Source: Methylotenera sp. (GTDB taxonomy: Bacteria > Pseudomonadota > Gammaproteobacteria > Burkholderiales > Methylophilaceae). From it: DNA of 32,130 nucleotides. Numbering within the stretch: the stretch's first letter is position 1; each line of letters starts with the position of its first letter. A program made the position numbers and the translations under genes. The DNA lies in the NCBI GenBank assembly GCA_025351225.1, contig JANXWL010000032.1, positions 1-32,130 on the forward strand, read 5' to 3'. The notes below the pieces were generated by a model. That model saw only the letters and a list, made by a program, of their open reading frames with translations, made no database searches and was not told the DNA's origin. Shown here piece by piece: positions 19,197 through 27,085 of this stretch.

Positions 19197-19853
19197 ATGA
19201 ACAAAAAATATCGAATTATGATTGTAGAAGATCACACTTTGCTACGCGAAGGCTTGAGCACGATGATTGCATCTGACCCGCAAATTGAAATTGTAGGTGG
19301 CGCCGATAACGGTTTAGATGCAGTGCGGCAGGCAGTTGCACTTAAGCCGGACCTTATTTTAATGGACATCAACATGCCAGTGATGAATGGCACTGAAGCC
19401 TTGATTGATATTAAAAAACGCGACCCTAGCATTAAAATTATGATGCTAACCGCGCATAAAGCCGAAGAATACATTCGTGATTGCTTGCAATCTGGTGCAG
19501 ATGGCTATGTACTAAAACATTCTACTCGCGATGAGTTGATGAGTGCCATACACATAGTGCTAAACGGCAGAACTTATTTATCACAAGAGGTATCCGAGCA
19601 AATTGTGAGTGGCTACAAAGGCACGGCCAACCCACGCGCGCAATCAACTTGGCAATCGCTTTCTACTCGTGAGCGAGAGGTGCTAAAACTGGTAGCAGAA
19701 GGTAACACCAATAAAATGATTTCAAGCTTAATATGCGTTAGCATTAAAACAGTTGAAAAACACCGCTCAAACCTAATGAAAAAATTGAACATGCATAATT
19801 CGGCAGCGCTCACCGCATTTGCAATTGAAAAAGGCTTATTAGCAAAAGATTAA
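19197..19853 (+). CDS. NarL/FixJ (LuxR-type HTH) response regulator
   Basis: RIMIVEDHTLLREGLSTMIA...PDLILMDINMPVMNG...MLTAHKAEEYI...YVLKHS; STREREVLKLVAEGNTNKMISSLICVSIKTVEKHRSNLMKKLNMHNSAAL. Confidence 0.95.
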   Translation: MNKKYRIMIVEDHTLLREGLSTMIASDPQIEIVGGADNGLDAVRQAVALKPDLILMDINMPVMNGTEALIDIKKRDPSIKIMMLTAHKAEEYIRDCLQSGADGYVLKHSTRDELMSAIHIVLNGRTYLSQEVSEQIVSGYKGTANPRAQSTWQSLSTREREVLKLVAEGNTNKMISSLICVSIKTVEKHRSNLMKKLNMHNSAALTAFAIEKGLLAKD

Positions 19854-20274
19854 TTCCTTGGTCTTTTATTTCAAGTTTTAAGCTTCGTTCTTCAAAATCT
19901 CCTGTTTATAAGCCTACAACTTTATACGTGTAACTGAATATCCTAAATGTTCAAAATAATCTGTGCTAAACACCGCACATGTTAATCAATGCATGTGAGT
20001 CACACCGCAACGTCAATATTGCTTAAAAATTGGTGCAGTTACGCAGCCTCAAGCTAAATTTTTTTTAATCAATTATAGAAAAGTTAAGTTTTTTAAACTG
20101 CATCAGCTATTCAATATTTACCCAATGCTTTGTTATGAATAGCTTATTAAAATTTTTTATAGCTAATTCTCCTAAAAATACTAATCAAATAATGGAAAAT
20201 ATTCCCTTAAGCTGTTGAAAAGGTAGGGTTTTTATTTACATCAAAGATAGGGTTCTACCTAATACCTAAAATTT

Positions 20275-20305
20275 TTGACGCCTGTATTATCTCATTTTAA
20301 TAACC
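20275..20305 (+). promoter_or_regulatory. Candidate sigma70-like promoter upstream of the multicopper oxidase gene
   Basis: TTGACG followed after 15 bp by TTTAAT (5/6 to TATAAT); spacing is suboptimal, so only tentative. Confidence 0.25.
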
Positions 20306-20606
20306 AAAACTTTAAGTTGTAACAAATCAGTTACATAGCGATGGAGAATTTATGCACACAAAACTGAAGCAGTAAATATTAAAAAGCCTATTAGCCGTGT
20401 TAGCTAAAAGACTTTAGTCACAAGTTTAATCTTGCAATTTCAAGCTTACAGTTTAAAGGTTAAAAAATTATTAAATAAAAGTGCTAACCACAAGCACAAA
20501 AATATAAGCAGTTAAAAAATAGTAGTAAACAACAAATATTATAAAAATAGGTAGTAAAAATAAGCTTTAAAACGATAAATAATGTTCTTTAGATGAGGGG
20601 TTTGAT

Positions 20607-23600
20607 ATGGACGCAATTCTAAAAATGCGCAGGCACGCGCGTGGTTTGTGCATACTCGCAGGATTGATATTAAATGTAGGTAGTACGTATGCTGGTGATG
20701 GCTGGGGCGACTTTACTTTGCCCGATGGCTCTAACAAAAAAGTACCAACGTTTTATGCAAACAGCCCATCGGGCATGCTGTCGACAGGCGCATGTTTTGA
20801 TGCTACAGGTGCACCAGCTGCTTCAGGTTGTGATACAGGTAATGCAATTCATAAGTTTGTGGATGCCTTGCCACCGATGGCCTACCCAGGCGGTTTATCG
20901 TTAAAAGATGGCACAACATCCGTTAAAACTGCACTCGGTAAATACGTGCCAGTTGCAGTCCCTAGCAAATGGATAAATACTCAAGGTGCAACTACAAATG
21001 ACGACTACTACGAAATTGCAGTTGTCGAGTGGAAAGAGCGCTTCCATACTGACCTAGCTAACTTAACAACTATTCGCGGCTATGTACAGATTGACCCGAA
21101 CGCAACAGGCAATGGCGTTACAACTTCGCCGCACAGCTTGGCTGTGCCTTTGGTTAACTTAGATGGCACGGCAATTCTGCTGCCAAATGGCAGCCAAGCG
21201 TATGCTTATGATGCGCCACATTACTTAGGCGCTGCGATTACCTCTAACCAAAATGTACCAACGCGTATTAAGTTTTATAACTTGTTGCCAGTTGGTCGAG
21301 CTAATGGCACGGCGCGTAATGGTGATATTTTCTTGCCAGTAGATGAAACCTTGCCAGGCGCTGGTTTCGGCCCAGATGGTGTAGTTAAATTCACGCAAAA
21401 CCGTGCTGAGCTGCACTTGCACGGTGGCGACAATCCATGGATTAGTGACGGCACACCACACCAATGGATTGCGCCTGCAGGCGAGGCCAGTGCTGGTAAT
21501 GGCGTTGCTGCAGAAGCGGCAGCAAAAGGCTTAACACCTGCACAAGCAGCTAAATATTTGCGCGGCGTTAGTGCGGTAAATGTGCCTGATATGCCTGATC
21601 CTGGCTCAGGTGCCATGACCTACTACTATCCAAACGGCGAAAGCGCACGTTTAATGTGGTTTCACGATCATACTTTTGGTTTAACACGTTTGAACGTTTA
21701 TGCCGGTGAAGCTTCACTGTACACCTTGAAGGATGCGTCCGAGCAGGCAGCTGTTGCTGCTGGCAAATTACCCGCAGATGAAATTCCGTTAGTGATTCAA
21801 GATAAAACCTTTGTACCCAAAAATATTGCTGTGCAGGACTCCCGCTGGGATACCGCTTTGTGGGGCGGCGAAAGTGATTTATGGTACCCACACGTGTATG
21901 AGGTTAATCAAGACCCAGACTCTATCGACTTGACTAACGGCGTGGGTCGTTGGGATTGGGGGCCATATTTCTGGCCAGTATTTCCGTCCTACTATGACCG
22001 TTTACCTGATGGATCGCATAATTTATCCAGTCAAACAATTGACGGACAGCCTGCGCCTACAGGTTTAAGCGAGGTAACCACCACACCAGAAGCATTTGTA
22101 GATACGCCTATGGTGAATGGTCAAGTTTATCCAACCATGACTGTTGAGCCTAAAGCCTATCGCGTAAAAATGTTAAATGCGATGAATGATCGCATGGTTA
22201 ACTTGGGCTTGTACATTGCGGCTGACAAAGTGACGACTAACGCACTCGACCCACTTGATCCAGCCAAACAGCCTGTTGTTTGTGATGTTGCTGGCAAAAC
22301 ACGTGCAGATGGCACGCCAGTTTTAGCAACTGATTGTACTGAAATGAAGATGGTAAACTTTGATACTAGCTATCCTAATTCTTATTATCCAATCTTGCCT
22401 GCTGTGCCATACGGCGTAAATGGTCGATTCGCTTTCCCAACAACGGGTGGTCCAAATGACAGTGGTTGGGGGCCGAGCGGGGCGGGTGGTGGCTTTATGG
22501 CCATTAATTCAGGCGTGCCTGATCCCGCCACCATTGGCCCAGATATTCACATGATTGGTAACGAAGCGGGCTTGTTGGCAAAACTGCACAGCATTCCTTC
22601 TAACATCGTCAATTTTGAGAATAACAAACGTAGTATCACTATTCTAAATGTACTGGAAAAAGGCTTGTTCTTAGGCCCAGCCATGCGCGCAGATACAGTG
22701 ATTGACTTCTCACAATACGCAGGCAAAACGCTGATTTTATACAATGACGCACCAGCGCCATTGCCAGCGGGTGACCCACGTATCGATTATTACACTGGCA
22801 TGGGTGATTATAGCAATGTGGGCGGCATTGAAAACGTATTGCCTGGTTATGGTCCCAATGACCGTACCATTATGCAAATTGTGGTAGCCTCAGCCAGAAC
22901 AGACGGACAAGCGATTGCCGCGTTAGATACAGTGGCATTAGCGGCAACAGTGCCAGCACTACACGGTGCTACGCAGCCAATGCCAGTAATAGTTCAGCCG
23001 CGTTATGCAGATGCTTTTCCAGGTGTTGCAAACGCTTCAGAAACGATTGCCCGTATTAACACAGGTGCTATTTACTTAGGCAAATACAATGGGTTAACCT
23101 TCAAAACACCAGAAGCGATTACCTATACAGCTGTGCCGCAAGTAGCGGGTAAAGCTTGTACAACACCAGCTAATTGTGCGGCTAATCTTAAACAAGGTCA
23201 AGCCAATGCGGCGGCAGGTGCAACGGTAACCGCTTATGTGGAAAGCAAAGCCATTCAAGAGTTATTTGAGCCAACTTATGGCCGTATGAACGCAACCTTG
23301 GGTGTAGAGCTACCGTTTACAAGTTCACTCACACAAACCACTATTCCATTAGGCTATGTTGACCCAGCGACCGAAAAAATTGCCGATGGTGAAACACAAT
23401 TTTGGAAAATTACACACAACGGTGTGGACTCTCACCCTGTACATTTTCACTTGGTTAACGTACAAGTCATTAACCGCGTGGGTTGGGATGGCACATTGAA
23501 ATTACCAACTGACGCAGAAATTGGTTGGAAAGAAACAGTGATTATGAATCCGCTAGAGGATATTATTGTAGCGGTTCGCGCAAAAGCACCAAAACTACCA

Positions 23601-25586
23601 TTCGGCCTGCCTAACAGCGTGCGTGCGCGTGATCCATCACAACCCGTAGGCAGCAGCGTGCAAGCTGGCTTTACGCAAGTAAATCCAATTACTGGCAATC
23701 CTGCCGTTGTGTTTAACAAAGAGGAAGACTATGGTTGGGAATACGTTTGGCACTGCCACATCTTAGGTCATGAAGAAAATGACTTTATGCGTCCATTTGT
23801 GTTTAATTATTGGGATGATAAATTGTTCCAAAAAAATGCTGATGGTAGTTTTTTGAAAGTAGCAGGCAATCGTGTGGCTATACCAAACTTAAATGCTGTT
23901 AAACCAACATCGCTTACTGATTTAACGGTGTCTGGCAATGTGTTGACTTGGAGTGACCCAACACCAATTGATGCAAGAACAACTTTAGGTAATCCGAAAA
24001 ATGAAATTGGTTACCATATTGTGCGGACTAACCCAAATGGTACTACGACCAAGCTTGAGGCCATTGCAAATGCAACCTCGTTTACAGACACTTCTCTCTC
24101 TCTATCTGGCGCAGGTAGTTATCAGTACACAGTAACACCTTACAACCAAATGGGCGCAGCTGGTATTCTTAACCCAGGCGGAGTGGTAAATACCAATGGA
24201 GGCAACAGCGCCATCGCTTTGAGTGCAACGGGTGTGACGGCTGCCACTACAGCCAATAGCGCAACGGTGGCTTGGACTAACCCTAACACGGGCTCCACTA
24301 CTGCAGCAGTAACAGTAGCGCCAGCAACAGGTGCTACTGCAAGCGTAAGTGGCAATACTGCAACTGTAACGGGCTTAACGCCAAACACATCTTATACCTT
24401 TAGCGTGGTGTTAACTGGTACAAACGGCACGCCTGCTGCACCCGCCTCAGCAGCTGCTACAACAGATGCTATTAGTGCAACTGCAGTAACAACTGGTGCA
24501 GTAACAGCTAATAGTGCAGCATTTACTTGGGCAAATACTAACCCAGGCGTAACGACTACTGCACTAACAGTAACACCTAATGTTGGCGCAGTAACCAATA
24601 ATGGCAACACAGGTGCAACACTGACAGGATTAACGGCTAATACCACTTATACACTTGATGTTGTAATTAAAGGCACAAATGGCGTGGTAACAGCCCCAGC
24701 AACAGGTTCTGCAACGACCAATGCGCTTAGTGTAACGGGTGTAGTGATTAGTGCAATAACGAGTACCAGCGTAAATCTTGCTTGGGTTAACCCTGTAACA
24801 GGTGGCACGCCAACGGTATCAGTATCACCAGCTTCTGCAGGCATACTGGTAACTTCTACCGGCGCAGCAACGGCAAATGTTACTGGTTTAATACCAGGTA
24901 CTATTTACACCTTTGGTGTGATTAATACGGGTACTAACGGCGTAGCAGCACTTGCAGCAACAGCAACAGCTAGAACACCAGCAATATTGACGCCAGCCAC
25001 CAACGTAAAAGCAACCATGGTCGCCAACAATCAGTTAATGTTAGCTTGGACTGATAATGCAATCGGCGAAACGGGTTACCAAGTGCAAATGCAAGTGGAT
25101 AACGGCGCTTGGGCAACACTGCCTACAGTAGTGACTGGGGTTGCTGGTAATGGAGCCACCGCAACAGCATCGGTTACAGTGACACCTGCGATGCAAGACG
25201 GTCGTCGGTATAACTTCCGTGTAGTTGCTGTAGATGGTGCTGTAATAGGTGCAGCCAGTGTTGCAGCAACTATCAACCTTAATAATGCACCTAGCACACC
25301 AGTCATCGGCGTTGCAACGGCAGGTATTGGTAATGCAACGTTTACTTGGACAATATCCAGCAATAATGTGGCCAGTGTGCAAGTGCAAAGCCGTACTACT
25401 TTGGTCATTGGTAACTTAAGTATTCCTGGTCTCTGGGTTAGCATTGCTACCTTACCTGGCAATAGTTTAACTTATACCAATACAGGTTTGTTAAAAAACA
25501 CACGCGTGCAATATCGTGTGCGCGCAATTAACCAAAATGGTTCATCTAATTGGTCAGCGGCTACTGCAAGCATTACGGTGCAATAG
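20607..25586 (+). CDS. Very large exported multicopper oxidase with C-terminal Fn3 repeats, MofA-like (putative Mn(II) oxidase)
   Basis: Signal peptide; four MCO copper motifs: HLHG (21414), HDH (21663), HPVHFH (23433), HCHILGHEENDFM (23751); tandem Fn3-like repeats at C-terminus; 1659 aa; GAGGGG RBS-like sequence just upstream of ATG. Confidence 0.93.
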   Translation: MDAILKMRRHARGLCILAGLILNVGSTYAGDGWGDFTLPDGSNKKVPTFYANSPSGMLSTGACFDATGAPAASGCDTGNAIHKFVDALPPMAYPGGLSLKDGTTSVKTALGKYVPVAVPSKWINTQGATTNDDYYEIAVVEWKERFHTDLANLTTIRGYVQIDPNATGNGVTTSPHSLAVPLVNLDGTAILLPNGSQAYAYDAPHYLGAAITSNQNVPTRIKFYNLLPVGRANGTARNGDIFLPVDETLPGAGFGPDGVVKFTQNRAELHLHGGDNPWISDGTPHQWIAPAGEASAGNGVAAEAAAKGLTPAQAAKYLRGVSAVNVPDMPDPGSGAMTYYYPNGESARLMWFHDHTFGLTRLNVYAGEASLYTLKDASEQAAVAAGKLPADEIPLVIQDKTFVPKNIAVQDSRWDTALWGGESDLWYPHVYEVNQDPDSIDLTNGVGRWDWGPYFWPVFPSYYDRLPDGSHNLSSQTIDGQPAPTGLSEVTTTPEAFVDTPMVNGQVYPTMTVEPKAYRVKMLNAMNDRMVNLGLYIAADKVTTNALDPLDPAKQPVVCDVAGKTRADGTPVLATDCTEMKMVNFDTSYPNSYYPILPAVPYGVNGRFAFPTTGGPNDSGWGPSGAGGGFMAINSGVPDPATIGPDIHMIGNEAGLLAKLHSIPSNIVNFENNKRSITILNVLEKGLFLGPAMRADTVIDFSQYAGKTLILYNDAPAPLPAGDPRIDYYTGMGDYSNVGGIENVLPGYGPNDRTIMQIVVASARTDGQAIAALDTVALAATVPALHGATQPMPVIVQPRYADAFPGVANASETIARINTGAIYLGKYNGLTFKTPEAITYTAVPQVAGKACTTPANCAANLKQGQANAAAGATVTAYVESKAIQELFEPTYGRMNATLGVELPFTSSLTQTTIPLGYVDPATEKIADGETQFWKITHNGVDSHPVHFHLVNVQVINRVGWDGTLKLPTDAEIGWKETVIMNPLEDIIVAVRAKAPKLPFGLPNSVRARDPSQPVGSSVQAGFTQVNPITGNPAVVFNKEEDYGWEYVWHCHILGHEENDFMRPFVFNYWDDKLFQKNADGSFLKVAGNRVAIPNLNAVKPTSLTDLTVSGNVLTWSDPTPIDARTTLGNPKNEIGYHIVRTNPNGTTTKLEAIANATSFTDTSLSLSGAGSYQYTVTPYNQMGAAGILNPGGVVNTNGGNSAIALSATGVTAATTANSATVAWTNPNTGSTTAAVTVAPATGATASVSGNTATVTGLTPNTSYTFSVVLTGTNGTPAAPASAAATTDAISATAVTTGAVTANSAAFTWANTNPGVTTTALTVTPNVGAVTNNGNTGATLTGLTANTTYTLDVVIKGTNGVVTAPATGSATTNALSVTGVVISAITSTSVNLAWVNPVTGGTPTVSVSPASAGILVTSTGAATANVTGLIPGTIYTFGVINTGTNGVAALAATATARTPAILTPATNVKATMVANNQLMLAWTDNAIGETGYQVQMQVDNGAWATLPTVVTGVAGNGATATASVTVTPAMQDGRRYNFRVVAVDGAVIGAASVAATINLNNAPSTPVIGVATAGIGNATFTWTISSNNVASVQVQSRTTLVIGNLSIPGLWVSIATLPGNSLTYTNTGLLKNTRVQYRVRAINQNGSSNWSAATASITVQ
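24219..24980 (+). repeat. Three tandem ~84-85 aa Fn3-like repeats inside the multicopper oxidase
   Basis: Units begin LSATGVTAATTANSATVAWTNP (24219), ISATAVTTGAVTANSAAFTWANTNP (24471), LSVTGVVISAITSTSVNLAWVNP (24726); each has a TGLxxxTxYTxxVxxxGTNG core. Confidence 0.85.
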
Positions 25587-25611
25587 CATAAGTGTAATTG
25601 CCATGTAATAA

Positions 25612-25636
25612 AGGACGCTGGCTTGGCTAGCGTCCT
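25612..25636 (+). promoter_or_regulatory. Intercistronic hairpin between the oxidase and first FKBP gene
   Basis: Perfect 8-bp stem AGGACGCT-GGCTTGGCT-AGCGTCCT, flanked by an additional GTAATT/AATTAC pair; no U-run, so not a classic terminator. Confidence 0.6.
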
Positions 25637-25663
25637 AATTACAAAATATTAGGAGTAAAACAA

Positions 25664-26386
25664 ATGAATCACTTTTTTGCCAGTTTAGCTGGCATTTTTT
25701 TTACAGCATCTCTATTTACCTTGCCCGCTTCTTATTCCATGCTTGCCGTTGCAGATGAAGTAGAAAAGCCAGTGTTCGAGAATAATCGTCAAATTACGAG
25801 TTACAGTGTTGGCGTGCAAACCGCGCGTACTTTTGTTAAAGATGATGTCGATATCGATATTGATCGGTTTATCGAAGGCTTAAAAGATGCTTCTGGAGGC
25901 AAGCCTTTGCTGCTTTCTGAGGAAAAACTACGCAGTGTGTTAAACGGATTTCAGTCTGATTTACGCCGCAACCTTAAAACCAAACACACGTTAGCAGCTG
26001 CCGAGAATATTCGCAGCGGTAAAAAATTTCTTGAAGAAAACAAGAAAAAATCAAGTGTTATTACATTGCCAAACGGTTTGCAATATCGCGAAATTAAAGC
26101 AGGTAACGGCAAAAAACCAGCAGAAACTGATACGGTAACTTGCAATTATGTTGGTACGCTAATTAATGGCAAACAGTTTGATGCTAGCGAAGCGGATAAG
26201 CCCGCCAGCTTAAACTTATCGCAGATAATATCGGGCATGCGCCAAGCCTTGATGCTAATGCCAGTGGGTGCGCGATGGCAGGTTTTTATTCCAAGCCCAC
26301 TCGCTTATGGCCCGCGATCAGTTGGTGCAGATATTGGCGCGAACGAAACCCTGATTTTTGATTTAGAACTAGTGTCAATTCAATAG
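25664..26386 (+). CDS. Exported FKBP-type peptidyl-prolyl isomerase, Mip-like (MofB-like)
   Basis: Signal peptide; FKBP_N-like helical region; ITLPNGLQYREIKAGNGKKPAETDTVTCNYVGTLINGKQFDAS...MLMPVGARWQVFIPSPLAYGPRSVGADIGANETLIFDLELVSIQ. Confidence 0.9.
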   Translation: MNHFFASLAGIFFTASLFTLPASYSMLAVADEVEKPVFENNRQITSYSVGVQTARTFVKDDVDIDIDRFIEGLKDASGGKPLLLSEEKLRSVLNGFQSDLRRNLKTKHTLAAAENIRSGKKFLEENKKKSSVITLPNGLQYREIKAGNGKKPAETDTVTCNYVGTLINGKQFDASEADKPASLNLSQIISGMRQALMLMPVGARWQVFIPSPLAYGPRSVGADIGANETLIFDLELVSIQ

Positions 26387-26425
26387 CCGCAACAAGCGTT
26401 AACCGTTATATTTAGGAGCAAAACG

Positions 26426-27067
26426 ATGAATCAATTATTAATGGCTTTAATGCTAGCATACGCGCTTGTTTGTAATGTTGCCATGGCAGAAGAAGAGACG
26501 ACGATTCCAGCTGATACGGCTGATAAAAACGTCGAGTTAATGCAGCAAGCGGCTGATGGCGAAGTGGTCATGCCGCGCCCTTCACCAAACACACCTAGTC
26601 AGCCACCGAAGAAACTAATAAAACCCAACCGCATGCTGATGAAAGCTTCTGTCATTAATACTAAAGCAGGTTATGCCTTTTTAGATGAAAATCAACGCTT
26701 ACCAGGTGTTATCAAACTAAAAAGCGGCTTGCAATATAAAATTATTAAAGCAGGAACTGGTGCGAAAGCCAGCGAGAATGACATTATAAAATGCCTATAC
26801 AGTGGCGCATTGATTGACGGTACGGTGTTTGAAGACTCAAAATCTAAACCTGCCAATATTAAAATTGCACCCTTGGTGCTAGGTCTTAAAGAGGCGCTAA
26901 CACTAATGCCTGTTGGCTCAAAATGGGAAGTTTATCTACCATCAAACTTAGGTTTTGGCTCTGCGGGCAAGTCACCAAAAGTGGGCCCAGAGGCAGTATT
27001 AGTCTATAACTTAGAGTTAGTCGGTATAGCAGCACCAACCGCTACATTAGCACCCGTAAATCCTTAG
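26426..27067 (+). CDS. Second exported FKBP-like protein, divergent active site
   Basis: Signal peptide; IKLKSGLQYKIIKAGTGAKASENDIIKCLYSGALIDGTVFEDSKSKP...LTLMPVGSKWEVYLPSNLGFGSAGKSPKVGPEAVLVYNLELVGI. Confidence 0.85.
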   Translation: MNQLLMALMLAYALVCNVAMAEEETTIPADTADKNVELMQQAADGEVVMPRPSPNTPSQPPKKLIKPNRMLMKASVINTKAGYAFLDENQRLPGVIKLKSGLQYKIIKAGTGAKASENDIIKCLYSGALIDGTVFEDSKSKPANIKIAPLVLGLKEALTLMPVGSKWEVYLPSNLGFGSAGKSPKVGPEAVLVYNLELVGIAAPTATLAPVNP

Positions 27068-27085
27068 TTTAAAGATGATTTGCGC

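Noticed and set aside
20441-20600. AT-rich stretch upstream of the oxidase as an origin or phage attachment site
   Set aside because: No DnaA-box cluster, integrase gene or tRNA nearby; more simply an AT-rich leader/UP region.
24140-24844. Three consecutive minus-strand ORFs (24140, 24392, 24647) with similar Val/Ala-rich proteins
   Set aside because: They mirror the Fn3 tandem repeats of the oxidase on the opposite strand; repeat-derived shadow ORFs, not genes.
25041-25462. Overlapping minus-strand ORFs of 115 and 128 aa, one Cys-rich (CNRCCCGG...)
   Set aside because: Antisense to the oxidase Fn3 region; the Cys richness comes from reverse-complemented GCA/ACA-rich codons.
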